64,000 bases of DNA from contig JAODUP010000042.1 of assembly GCA_025642065.1 (NCBI GenBank), positions 307,501 through 371,500 on the forward strand. Direction: 5' to 3'. Positions 11,116-23,223 of this stretch are shown piece by piece (the first letter of the stretch is position 1; each line of letters begins with the position of its first letter). The DNA comes from Paralvinella palmiformis. Lineage: Eukaryota > Annelida > Polychaeta > Terebellida > Alvinellidae. A program made the translations under genes and the position numbers. Under the pieces are notes generated by a model that saw nothing but the letters and a program-made list of their open reading frames with translations, did no database searches and was not told the origin of the DNA.

Positions 11116-14100
11116 CCACTATAATCCCTAATTCAAACAAGTGATCATGCACGAACGTAATCTATCTACCTTACGCCGCATCCCCCCACCCCATCAGCCA
11201 TCAAAACTCGATAAATAACAGACAACGGAACACAAACGTCTGATAATCATTCCAATCATAAACAAGACCGCATCAAAACCAGTCATTAATCATATATTTT
11301 TGCTCCCATTCTTCTTCTATGGCTCACGAACTTGGAAATAAAAGCCCGGATTTGTATTCCGCTCACTTAAAAACGTCACCAATTAAGCTCAGCCGCCATT
11401 GGTGGCCAGTGGGAGGTCGTGCCCGGTGACGTCACCACCTAATCAGCCGCTGATTGGCGGCCGGCGGCACGTCGAACTGGGTCAAGGATCACGTGGTGTT
11501 GATGTTTACAATCCGGGGCCTTGAGCGGCGAACCTCGTCGAGGATCTTGCGGGGGGGCGGGTTCGGTGGACGGTCGTAGGCCGAAGCTAGGCACCTGCAA
11601 GGAGAAACAGACGTAGAGAGAGAATTTTGTGCAATTACTTTCAATTTCTTTCCGCCATAATGGCTCGCCGCTGGACGGAAAGTGCATTATTGTATGAATA
11701 AACCAGACTAGCATTTCCGGCGCCCAAGCTTAATGAGCAGAAAGTTAATTTAGACATGATGAATCGGGGAATTTCGTTCAATTTACCAGGCGATTAAAAT
11801 TTAATTATCTCCGCTTACGCGACGCTTTCCCGCCGAAATTTCGGTCGTTGGAAACTGAAGACAGCCGACTCTGGGGACGAGGAATCGGTCATTTTGTTGA
11901 AGTCGGTCGGTAAGGGAAGAAAAACTATTTCGCTTGGGCTCGGAAAGACGTTTGAAATGAACAGGTTTTATGGGAGAGGGGGGGGGGTGTTACGGCCAGC
12001 CTGCTAAGTGGTGGGAGTTGTGTGGGTGGCTTGGTGGTTTGCATGCGGGCGTGCGTGGCTGCGTACTTGCTTGCATGCTCGTTTCTTCACGCACACGCAC
12101 ACCCACCCACGGTTTCTTCACAAAGGCACTCGAATCCGAGACGCCTGCTACTGTCTCGTTTGTGTGTTGTGGGTCTTGTTGTGGTAACGGCGATCATACA
12201 AGACACGCACACGAACCCACAAACGCACGTAGTTACATACACGAGTACAAAGATCGTTCTTAAATAAAAAATGCATCAAGCAGAATAACGGAAGGATGCA
12301 CACACGCACGCACACACACACAGACCACAGAGAGGGGGGAGCAGTGGGTCTCTGTCATCCTGTGCTCCCTATCGTGTGATAACAGTTGTTTCTAAGAGGT
12401 TAACCACACCAGGTCACTTCCGGTCAGCTATAGTCTGTAATTCATCCCCTCGGCCACGCAATTGTGTGAGTGTGTGTTTGAGGAGGGGGTGGATTTGGCA
12501 CAGCCGCCATATTTCATCCGGGTTACCTTCACAACAATGGCGCTTAACCTTGACTTAAACAAGTCTCATACCCTCTCACGGTCAGCGTTCACATCTCGTA
12601 CTATAAAATAGCCCCATGAGAGGCGGATTGAGGGGGTGGATTTATTTGGGGGGGGGGGGGGGCTGGTCTTCTCCTCATTTGTTAACAGCCGTCCTTGCCT
12701 TAATGGAGCCTAAATCCAATGAGTCCCCACCTTCATCTCTTCCCACTTCCATATTATCCTTACCTTCATGTGTCCTCAATCTGTTAAATTCTCACCCATC
12801 ACGACGTGTCAACAAACTGCGATGTCTTTGTCTTAATAAATCCCCCTCCTCCTTTCTGACATGCTTCCCACAAACTCCTCATTGTACTATATCCTGACCC
12901 TGCGAGGTCTTTTACCCCGTAGGTCCTTTACTTATCAAGCTTTCAGCCAAATTACTGACAAAAGAATCTATTTTTTGACTGAATTTCGTATATTTTTGGT
13001 CTATAACCCGATGTCTTCTCATCTTCAATGCACCTACGCAGCAGTAACTCGACACCTCAAAAAGCTAAAACGCCTCAAAACTTGGGTCTATTACGAGTTG
13101 AGTGAGGAGAAGTAGAAATGTTTTATTGTACTCACTAACTCTTTCACCGTTCACTCAAATAATTAACTCTTTACCAGGGTCAGTGGGGGGGGGGGGGGTA
13201 TGTGCTATCGCCAGGACCACCCCCACCACCACCCGGATCAGCCCCCTCACCTCCCTGCCGTGGGGTTGGGTCGTGGATGACCGGTAAGGCCCCAGTTTTA
13301 TATTCTGTCCTCATTTTCAATCAGCCAAACGCCACCTGCTAATCCTACCTCGGAGACACAGGTCGGACATCGCGTGAAATCTAAACACAGGATGTGAGCC
13401 AGCCACAGGTTTGGGCATATGCCAGAGGCTTGGAGTCTTCGTGTGTCCACGGGGGCATACCAAGTGAGAAATTATTTGTCAGCGGGTGGGTGATTCCTTG
13501 GGGTGGCGGCTGTTAGAAGGGGGGGGGGGGTTATCTCATGTATACATTGGTCGAGCTGTTGTCATTGTGTCTTCTCATTTACAAGTTTCTGTTATAGTGA
13601 GGTAACCGACTGGGGGGGGGGGGGGGCGGTGTTTCGTGATCCGCTCCACGTCAGAAATCGATCCACTTCCGTTTCCCCGACTTCAGTTTCGGCGGATCCC
13701 GACGAGCTCAGTTAATGGACGTCGTGTCAAATCGTTATCGGCCGGGCACGTGATGCCCACGTGATGACCACCAATTCCGTGCCAGACAAAGCCCCGATTA
13801 GATCGGGGAGGAAATAACGCGAGGCCGAACCGGAGCGGGTTATCTCGCCCGAACAGAAGCATCGTACCCTGATCAATTCGTGGTCAGCGGCTACATGCGA
13901 ATGGCAAGGCGGGGGGGGGGGGGATGGGCATGCGTGTAAACGCGCCCAGTTGCGAACAATGAAGGCAGGCACGGGAGTGGACACCAGGACCTGTTACGTA
14001 TTATATGGGGCCGAATTCAACCACTCGTCCGTGTCCCCCCAACCCCCGGGAACGTGATGGAAACAAAGCGATTTGGCGGCCGACCCTGATGGACAGATTG

Positions 14101-14599
14101 AGTGGAGTTGATTTTCGGTGTTGGTCTGATGAATGTCTCATCAGTGACACTACAGGAGACAATTAGTCGGCTCCCTGATGTATAATTCGACTCCAAACCC
14201 ACTCCATCTCCCCAGAAGTCGGACGCCAGTCGGCTGTTTACACTCAACATACGGGTTCCGATATAAATGTCCGCCCAACCGTTTGGTCAGGGGCTGCTCT
14301 CGCGTGTCGCCTACCCCCATAGGGCGACGACCCCGGGGCGATGACGGTTCCGGAATTGGGAGGGCAACCGAGGGAAGATAAATACCCATACGATGCCCAC
14401 GGGGGCATGCGGGCGAGGTGACCTAATCGATGAGATGGCCCGGTTCTCGCCGCTGATGGGCTATCAGTGGTCAGTGTCTAAGAGGAGACACTATGGAATA
14501 AAAGGACAAAGACCTGATGGAGCTATTGGTGAGATAAATACACTAATTGGAGATGGCGTTCTTGTCTCTAAGTGTTTGTGGAGTGTCTCCAAATAGCAC

Positions 14600-14667
14600 T
14601 ATAGCAGCACACACACTACATATCCGGAAAAGTGCAAGTGAACGAGCGAGTGAGTTTGTGAGAGAAT

Positions 14668-14716
<49 letters not shown>

Positions 14717-14912
14717 CTACTTCTCTGGAAAAGTGTGAGTGAACGAGCGAGTCAGTTTGTGAAACACACACTCACACACTACATTTCTGTAAAAGACCCG
14801 AGTCAGTCTATGAGTGAGTGAGTCCCTGAGTGAAACACACACACACTACATTTCTGTAAAAGTCCCGAGTCAGTGAGTAAGTCCCCGAGTGACACACACA
14901 CACACACACACC
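14600..14912. repeat. Degenerate long-unit repeat with CA and GA cores
   Basis: Four diverged units share acacactacat-tc-gtaaaagt and gagtgagt-like phrases (starting near 14612, 14716, 14776 and 14838), separated by CA runs and one GA run (14683-14715). Unit length is about 65-100 bp. Confidence 0.7.
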
Positions 14913-16054
14913 AGAAAGACATAAGTGCGCATAAGCGGACCTAATGCCGAGAATTAAAAACAAATATGGCGATTGCTCGGCTTCCGGTGCAATGACTTTC
15001 ATTACGACCCATCCCGACGAACGAAGACGTATCCGACTGAAGGCAGCATCACCGTATTATCGCCCAACCTTATCTACACCATTCATTCATGTCCCTTATC
15101 TCGTGTGCCACTTATTCAAATGTGGTCCCTGCTCCGCGGGCTATATCCGAACCGCCTGCCGCAAACAACTTCCGATAAGCAGGATAAAGATTCGAGTTAT
15201 CCGATATCGGGCGGGTTTGGCTTCGAATTATCTGGAGGCCCACGTATCTGTCCCTATCTGCAGCAGGTATTTCGGGTTGTTGTCTGTGGCGCCTCTAATG
15301 CCCCCTAGTGTCCTTTGTTCTTCGACAACTAGAGAAAGGGATAGCGGGAGGGGGGGGGGGAATCACACCCAGAGAAAGTGAGAACATTTAAAAAACTTCA
15401 CATCAACAAACGCACTTCTATCTGAACCGCCATTTTTTAGTCTTCCACAGGCTTTCCTTTATTATCGCTCACCCGTTATCGGCTAGGTGGCGCGCTGTGA
15501 GTTAATATGAAAAGAGCTTTCTCCAGCAGACGATATCCGGTCTGCGTCACCGAAGCGCGCCAAGCGAAAACGATACCTTCATTGACTGAAAGAACGCCCT
15601 AAACCCAAAAACCTGCCGCCATGAAAACAAACTGTAAAAAAACACGGTCAAAAGGCAATATTATGCTCTACGGTTGTGAGAATCGTATTTTTTTTAGAAG
15701 GCCCTAAATACCTTTTTGCTCTTTTATCTTATCTCAAGACCCGTCATCATTTTAAAAGCATTTGTTTGGTCTATGAGCTGGCCAAAATTAGGTCACCTCG
15801 TAAAAAAATCCAACTTAACCAATCAGAATTCGTCGTTGATTTCAGTGCGGGACTGTTGCCACGGCAACTTTGAGTTCGCATTACTTGTGCGAGTTACGAA
15901 AACAAGGAATTAAAGTTTACCATAACAAACCATATATCTAGGAAATATCTATAATATGGATAACCTGCATGACCCTTTTAACAGCTAGCTGATAAAGCCT
16001 GGGCCTGGGGCACTGGAACCCCCCCCCGCAACAATGAACGTCTGTTTATATACG

Positions 16055-16275
16055 ATGCTAATTAGTTACCTAGTTAATGACGGCCGCTTTTGTAAACAGA
16101 GCAATCAAGCGTCAACCGAACACAAGAGCTCGTTAATATGAAGCCTGATAGCTTATAGGGGCCGACTTGGCGTATTAATACGCGCTGATGAATAATTAAT
16201 CAGCTCCGGGTACCGACGGAGCCAATCAGCGGCCGATTAGCGATGACCCAATCGCTGGGTGGCGATATAATTAGA
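16055..16275 (+). promoter_or_regulatory. Homeodomain/POU/Pbx motif cluster
   Basis: A composite atgctaattagttacc lies at 16055-16070. In the next 200 bp follow tagttaatgacg, cgtattaatacgcg, gaataattaatcag (its reverse contains the Pbx-Hox word TGATTAAT) and agattgattggt. The stretch is free of simple repeats. Such clustering suggests a Hox-responsive enhancer, but no functional evidence is visible. Confidence 0.35.
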
Positions 16276-16519
16276 TTGATTGGTTTACGGATAAAGTAAG
16301 GTGTCCGCATGTTAGCGAGCGAAAGCTCAACGTTTGTGGCATACATTCACCTGTCACGATGGGAGCAACGTTGGTATGTGTGTGTGTGTGTGTGTGTGAG
16401 TAAACAATGGGCTAATTATGTACTGAATAATTAATAACCGTAGATAAATAAATCCATATTTAATAACTTCAGGTAAAATAATATCGTCTTCCAAGGATGA
16501 ATTAGTTCATAATGTTTGT

Positions 16520-16554
<35 letters not shown>

Positions 16555-16557
<3 letters not shown>

Positions 16558-16710
16558 CAGTTAATCTGTATAATCAGGTAATATGTATATTACCTGAAAT
16601 TTTTCCAGCTGATCTGTATTAAAATTTAAATCTCAGTTAGAATGGACGTATTACTTGAATATTTCAGGTAATAAATGTATATAGTACCTGATTATACAGA
16701 TTAACTGTAA
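16555..16710. mobile_element. MITE-like palindromic element
   Basis: A 156-bp block has long terminal inverted repeats. 16555-16600 is complementary to 16661-16710, with the outer 26 bases perfectly matched (starting ttacagttaatctgtataat) and the inner 12 (attacctgaaat) also perfect. Each arm contains a second, smaller palindrome (tcaggtaatatgtatattac with its partner), so the block could fold into a branched structure. It carries no coding sequence. It is embedded next to a TA array and no clear target duplication is seen, so transposon origin is inference. Confidence 0.6.
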
Positions 16711-17079
16711 CTTATATACGTTATTTCCAATCACACCTACTGACAAATATATTAAAACGACAACAATGATGATAAAAAGTATTATCAATAATAATAATTA
16801 TTATTAATAATACCTGTAAATAAACATTTAACAAGTAAACAAAACTCCTACTGACAGTAGTACGAACATAAACTAGCCGTATTACTAGTTCTAGTAAATT
16901 TATTCCTGTGTACATATTGTTATCCAATTTTTTGTCCTTGCTCGGGAAAACGAGACTCCCCTTTTCAGCCATAGAGGACGACTGAAGGTCAGTTATGTGT
17001 CACGACACTGTCAGTTGACACTTAGAGACACTGGCCTGATTGTATCGGCTCCGTTCGGGTGATAAATCATCCGAAATCC

Positions 17080-17140
17080 AGCTGCCACTTCAAGCTGTCG
17101 ACAGCTGCCACTTCAAGCTGTCGACAGCTGCTTCAGCTGT
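17080..17140 (+). repeat. 23-bp tandem repeat rich in CAGCTG
   Basis: Two identical 23-bp copies, 17080-17102 and 17103-17125, begin agctgccacttcaagctgtc; a truncated third runs to 17140. The junctions make gtcgacagctg, so CAGCTG E-boxes and GTCGAC palindromes are duplicated. Confidence 0.9.
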
Positions 17141-17340
17141 CCCGAGCTTCTCTGTTCAGTTGCTCCAAATCAAGTCGAGTCGAGAGCGGATGCTTTGATG
17201 GGAATTGAGGTTGGCGTAAACAAGATTGAAAAATTAATATTATATAAGTGGCTTACATTATATCAGAGCCGCAACTGCATTGTAAACAATAAATGGTGGG
17301 AGGGGGTGCTGAATTTTGGATTAAAATTAAGCAGGGCGGC

Positions 17341-17499
17341 GTGTGTTCGTGGAAATGCGCTGGCACAGATGGTGTCAAATGGACGATTAATCAGGGTCCC
17401 GATCGGACTTCGGAGCATGTGTTTTAGCAGTGCGTGAAAATGCGCTGGCACAGAGGATCCCAAATCGCCGTTATACAAACTGGACGATAAATCAGCGTT
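17341..17499 (+). repeat. Dispersed GCACTGGCACAGAG-type repeat, two tandem copies
   Basis: Two units (about 17341-17400 and 17419-17499) share aaatgcgctggcacaga and tggacgat-aatcag. The second also has tgttttagcagtgcg. Very similar sequence recurs at 41455-41536 and, more weakly, at 21884-21950. The family was not recognised; it resembles a short interspersed element body. Confidence 0.6.
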
Positions 17500-17520
17500 T
17501 TAATCCACAGTTTGTGCGTG

Positions 17521-17541
17521 CGGGTGTGTGTGTGTGTTATG

Positions 17542-17574
<33 letters not shown>

Positions 17575-17575
17575 T
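17521..17575. repeat. TG microsatellite
   Basis: Two TG runs separated by ttatgtgtgtgcg. Confidence 0.95.
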
Positions 17576-18292
17576 ATGCCGGGGGCCGTTAGCTGTCTCC
17601 TGAGAGACAGATTAGATAAGCCCTAATTCTCATACATCATCCCTCTGGCTATACATCACTGCCGGCTGGCTACCAGGAGCCACACATAATCAAAACAGTA
17701 CGCGACTATCCCGACACTGGCTCCGGAGTCCGACAAAAACGGACGGGCGAGGTTATGGCGGACGGACGCGTGGAGTCCGTGCGGGCGCGGTGTGGAGTCT
17801 TGGGGAGTCTCGGACCGCGTTACCTGGAGCTCTCGGCCGAACTGCTCTTGATATAAGAGACGCTTCAACAAGTCCGGTCTTCATTCATTATCTCGGCTGT
17901 CAGGGTTTGATCGATGAGCCAGGGCCATTTGGCGTAGCTATCTCGCCTACCGTTGTGTTGGTCATATAAAGTGTTGGCTAGCTTGATGGTCGGTCTCTCT
18001 TTCCCTCACGTTTATGAGACACAACTCCCCCCCCCCCACCTTTCCCTCTCGCATAAGTACACAAGCTGTCTCAAAGATTCACATATATTTACTTATATAA
18101 CCTTTGGCAAAAAATTCAAACACACACACACAGAGTAGGGAGAGACTCCCATATTATAAGGCTTAGCATGAAACGTTGTTTGACAGTGGTCCGTATCCTG
18201 ATGAATCGGCCAGAGGTGATTCGTGATTTTGTGTGTCCGCCCTTTAACACACGCACGCACTCACACTCAGAGTATAAAAGCATCCTCTCTCA

Positions 18293-18471
18293 CATCTCTT
18301 TCAGAAACTTTTCCAAAAAAAAACTTACAAAATCCCCCTTAACAACCCTCCCCCCACATCTCAAACTTCCCCGTAACCAATCATCGACTACTTTTAGATT
18401 AATTTAATCGGCTATCCTTTTCCGTGGGCAGGCGACTCACGCAGACGCTCCCGATCCCAAACAAAAGGGGG
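18293..18471 (+). repeat. Segmental direct repeat, copy 1
   Basis: This segment and 18658-18866 share catctctttcagaaactt, acttacaaaatccccctt, aacaaccctccccccacatc, aaccaatcatcgact, cggctatcc, gactcacgcagacg-like and cgatcccaa-caaaagg blocks in the same order. Copies are offset by about 365 bp and have diverged by indels. An inverted CCAAT box is conserved in both. Confidence 0.85.
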
Positions 18472-18657
18472 ACGCTAAAAACCCCCTGAGGACGTAAAAC
18501 ACTCTGGCAGTGACCAACCTCAGGGTATTTCGGCTCCATCTTTCCGTACTGCTCCCCTATGAGTGGTGGGGGAGGAGGTTTCTCAACCACTCCAATATAG
18601 AGGCTGTGCTGATTAAGCGACAGCCTGGGGATTCTCCCCGAAACACAAAACCAAACC

Positions 18658-18866
18658 ATCTCTTTCAGAAACTTCCTATACACAGAAAAAAACTTACAAA
18701 ATCCCCCTTAACAACCCTCCCCCCACATCTCAAATCTTGCCCCGCTAACCAATCATCGACTGACTTTTTATAAAGAATCCCCCTATAATAGCGGCTATCC
18801 TATTGGCCAAGAGGACGCAGAAAGCGAGGCTCACGCAGACGACATCCCCGATCCCAACAAAAGGCG
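18658..18866 (+). repeat. Segmental direct repeat, copy 2
   Basis: Second copy of the duplication starting at 18293, with insertions after the ctttcagaaactt block and around the ataatagcggctatcc block. It also contains attggccaa and ctcacgcagacga. The 180 bp between the copies (18472-18657) is unique. Confidence 0.85.
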
Positions 18867-20092
18867 GGCGAGCCCGTTCTTACAAACCAGAAAGAAAACA
18901 TCCAGACCAAGTCCAAGTGAAATTACTCCGGAATCGGCGATGTGCGAAATTGAGATAGTTCACCTATAGAGCTCCGGATTCATGGCTCGCCAATCTATAA
19001 AATTAATGCGCTCCTTTACCGGCGCCATATTTATGGCCGGATCTAATTGAAAGCAAGCAAACATATTTCGGAGAGCGAGTGGGGCCGACATTTAGGAAGG
19101 TCGGTGGCGGAGCTTTGGCGACCTTCAGGATCCCGGATGGCAGCCGGAATAAATCTTTGTACGTCGAGCTTGGGAGTTCTAGTAAACCGGATTGAAGGAG
19201 TTACATTACGTGTATCTGGCGCGGGGGGGGGGGGGGGGTATACACACACACACACACACACACCTCTCTCTCTCTCTCTCCTTCCACATTAAAGACAGTA
19301 CGACCCTCTCTATCTCCATAACTATTGACTTATATAATGATATTCCTATTTAAAAATTGAAGTCACCTATATTAAAATTTAATTCACGTATAAATAATCA
19401 ATCGGGTTATTAACTATGCGGGGGGGGTATTTAGCATAATTCTAGCCATAAACGAAACTTGCGTGAGGTGAAAAAACGAGAAAACACACCCGAATAAACA
19501 CTATATGTTTTGTAAATCAGGATTCAGCGTGTTTGTATATGTGTTTATTGGTGTGCCGATGTCAAGCAGCAGTACAGCTGCTCCGTGTTTAAGCAACACG
19601 CATTCAATCGAAATAGGAATTTCCCGAATCAATCGAACTGGAAAATACGCCCACCAATTTCCAACGGGATGCCGCCGGGTCGGGAGAGGTTCCGGTGCGT
19701 TTTCGGACTCCACGACCGGATTCCAGATCCCGGACACCCTGTGGCCGACGATTGAGGGCGATTCGTCATGCGTGCGAGTACTTGCGCCGCTGATCCCTGC
19801 GTTGCTAACATTTCATGACAAAATGTGGTTCTCAAAGAGATGATACGAACTTTAAACTCGCCCCATAAATCGTCCTCCATTTTAAAAGAAGTCCTGACAC
19901 CGCAATTACCAGCCGCTAATTGGCTGCCCGGGTGCCCGGACCGACCCCCGGGGGCTGATGGCCAAGGCCCGTGTCTCGACCTTCCGGCTCAAAGAAGACC
20001 CCGCCATGACCACGGGGCGACCCTGTCTAGGTTCTGTTCTCTAGTAGGTCATAATTGTATAGTAAGATCATATATTCGTAATATTTACAAAT

Positions 20093-20093
<1 letters not shown>

Positions 20094-20128
<35 letters not shown>

Positions 20129-20224
20129 TGTGTGATATGTTTTTCCAAGGACTGATATATATATATATATATGTATATGTCTCTCTCTCTTTCTGTATGT
20201 GTGTGTGTGATGTCTTACCAAGGA

Positions 20225-20258
<34 letters not shown>
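20094..20258 (+). repeat. Tandem duplication of a TC-TG-ccaaggactga-TA block
   Basis: Two units (about 20094-20172 and 20180-20258) each run TC array, TG array, a linker ending ccaaggactgatatata, then TA array. The non-repetitive linker being copied shows duplication of the whole block rather than independent slippage. Confidence 0.9.
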
Positions 20259-20259
<1 letters not shown>

Positions 20260-21191
20260 CATGGAGGCTGCTTGTATCGCTTACGTTTTGGGAGGTGTGA
20301 CCTAGTAAAGTTAGTATTTACTCAGAGCCATCAAATACCATAATGATGATGATAATTGTTTATTGGTGAAACGAAGAAGAAGAAGATGGGTGATTGGGTG
20401 CAGCCCAACCGGTTGGGTGTATGTAGCCAACAAGATCGCCATATATAATAACTGGGCCGAGTAGAGTTTTACCCATGTACCCATTTACAAAAATCAACCA
20501 ACCCAGGTTGTGTTGATGAAATATGTACGCGCAATTTGGGCACAGAATTAATTACATCTAGTTGTGTCTTTGAAGATTTCATCCCGATGTGACTTTATAA
20601 AAACCCAAACAAGGTAACCTCACCCGGGACAATCAAAGTAAGAGATATCTATCAAAGGTAAACGAAACCGAGTTTGTAAAAATTGTTGGGTTGGAAAAAT
20701 ATGTCAAACTTGTGTACATCCTGTCATTTTATTTGATCTATCACTCCTAATACAACATGAGATGGTTAATGATAATAACTTTACCAAAGAAAGCGGCGCT
20801 CAGAGGCTAAAGGGACAAAACATACCCGGGGTCACGCCGTTATATAACCTCTTTATCAGCCGTAAACAAAACAGAATTACCCTCCATCGCCTACAAATTG
20901 ATAACAAAGAGGAGCAGGGTGTCTCTGACTTAATCAGAACATAATAAAATGATCTTTAATAGCCATTTTGTAAAGATAGTATATTTCATAAAAATAATCA
21001 GACAATGTATATACAATAACAACTCGACTGTCTGTTTTTTTAACTTTGATTTACAAAAACAAACATAAATCTGTAGGTAGCACATTTTATGAATGGGGTA
21101 GAAGACTAGAAAAGGCCATATTCTATGATAAAGTGTTAGGTACAACACAACTCTGATCTGAGATATAAATATAACCGGGTGACTGGGTGCG

Positions 21192-21231
<40 letters not shown>

Positions 21232-21883
21232 GTTTATATTTTGTTTACATAATATTGCCCATAATTACCGTACCGGATGCGAGTGATTGACAAGTGGTGG
21301 GAATGTGTTGTTTATGTTGATATCGCACAACCCGGGATCTGATCCCTGTTAATTCATCAACCGGTCATCCGATGGCGACCTCCGCTATCGGCGTGTATTA
21401 ATGCACAGATCCTTCTGGATCAAGAGATCCGTGAACTCCCATTGACCCGGCCGCGGATACCACCGCAGAACATTCCCATTACATCGAGGTCAACACCGCC
21501 CACCAAGTCACGCCACACCCGATAATGAATAACTGTCCAGATGGCGTTGCAGTAGTAACTGCTGGTTTTGTTATTAAGATGGTTATATTAGTAACTGCTG
21601 CCGAGAACGAAACTGGAGTTATATAACAGGTTAAAAGTTAACTGGTCATGTTGATATTTATAGGATAGCACAGTAACTGTGATAACAGAGTAGCGGTTGG
21701 CATAACAGCCACGATGGGTGTTATATAACCGTCACTAGTTAGAGTTACAACAGTAACAGTTCATATTAACACGTGTCAATAAAACGATTTATCGGTACCG
21801 ACAAACTTATGTCATAATCTCTCGCCTCACATAGATTAATATTACTGTGTAAAATTTAAATACAGGGGGGAGTTTGGGGGGAG

Positions 21884-21950
21884 ATTTTAGTGCACTGGCA
21901 CAAAGACGAATAATCTCAAATATCAAATCTGCAATATTCATCAGGTGACT
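21884..21950 (+). repeat. Weak copy of the GCACTGGCAC dispersed repeat
   Basis: The segment ttttagtgcactggcacaaa and later caatattcatcaggtga align with 41455-41536, with a deletion between the two halves of the gtgc hairpin. Confidence 0.4.
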
Positions 21951-22460
21951 AACGTTTATAACATTTATACTGATACATATAATTCCTCATCAATCTACGC
22001 GCGCCCATGTGCGAGTGTATGTATGTGTATATGTATGTGTGTATCTTTAGAACAGCAGGTCATGACCCGGATTGGTGTCTCCACTATATCCATACAACTC
22101 GAGCAGCCGTACTGTACGGACAGTTATTTGATGACGTCAAACAGACATCAGCTGTCGTAAAAGGTACAAATTCTGCCGCGAGGCTGATTACGGCACTAAT
22201 GGCCGAAATTAGGTCGAGCCATGTGCCAGTTACCTGAGGTCAAAACAACACCTTTCTAGGGCCAAGGTCATTAACCTTCAATCAGCCTAAATAATGTACT
22301 TTAAATATCAAACAGCTGCATAATTCACGAGGGGGGCCTCGGTACCAGGTATGTACCAGTAACAGCTGGAGGTTGATTTTCTAACAATTAACAAGAAAGG
22401 CTTCAATTTTTTCCAATCATGACCACATCAGCAAAATACATTTTTCCGCACATCAATTTG

Positions 22461-22532
22461 ATTGGTTCATATTTCGCGCATGCGTTCTGATCTCGTTTTC
22501 CTATTGGATAGCAAGAGCTAACAAGCGATTGG
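22461..22532. promoter_or_regulatory. CCAAT triplet with NRF-1-like site
   Basis: ATTGG occurs at 22461, 22503 and 22528, with cgcgcatgcg at 22475-22484 between them. A further ATTGG/CCAAT pair lies near 22880-22900. This is the arrangement of many NF-Y/NRF-1 promoters, but no transcript is evident. Confidence 0.35.
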
Positions 22533-23192
22533 TTAATGGGCATTTCGAAAACGTTGCTTTGAAATTAAAAGCGGATTCTGATCCTCCTATCGAATGAGTA
22601 CCAGAAAAGTATGGTTTTCGTCATGACATCTCTGACGCCCCGATTCAATATCCGTGTAGACACCATGAATATGTTCGATTAAAAAAAATACATTTCATAA
22701 TAAGCAAATAAAAATCGAACAGACCTAATCTTCTTAGGACTCGGCAGAGAGTCAAAGATTAGCATTTTGTCTGGAGAGAAAAAAACTACTTCTGAAATTT
22801 ATCCATGTAACCCACCATAAGGCGCTGACAGCGAGTAAAATTAATGACGACACAAATTTGATTAATACGCCGTCTCTGATTGGTTCCAGACGACAGCCAA
22901 TAAACAGGTCAGATACTGCCTGGAGGACTTTTTTTTATGCGCGAAGTAAACATATGACATCTTGATATCTTCTCTCCCAAATGTAAAACGTTTGAACCGA
23001 TATTGCTCCGGGTCTCTCCACAAACTAGGGCCTGGGATAATGTCGCATTTGAAAACGAATTTTTCCTCTTTTTGAAAAAAAAAAGGTTATCTCGCCAAGT
23101 TCGCATCTACAGCTTCTTCTATATTAAATTTCTGATAAAGCGGGCAGTTTTATGAATATTTTTATCATCTCCGGAGGGCAATATTCTCGCCC

Positions 23193-23223
<31 letters not shown>

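Larger units (their letters stand above)
10659..16554. other. Non-coding DNA downstream of the miRNA
   Basis: No gene was recognised. CA-rich imperfect repeats fill about 10805-11115. Poly-G tracts of 9-15 lie near 12648, 13186, 13522, 13612, 13911 and 15350. A degenerate repeat with GA and CA cores spans about 14600-14912. A CTCF-like TAGGTGGCGC sits at 15484-15493, with a weaker reverse match at 15298-15311. TG and TA arrays lie near 16376 and 16524. Open frames of up to 145 codons (14944-15381) show no recognisable domain or codon bias and are treated as chance. Confidence 0.6.
16711..18292. other. Non-coding DNA
   Basis: No gene was recognised. It holds a taataattattattaataa stretch near 16790, a 23-bp tandem repeat (17080-17140), part of a dispersed repeat family (17341-17499), and TG arrays around 17521-17575. 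The small reading frames on both strands overlap these repeats. Confidence 0.55.
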
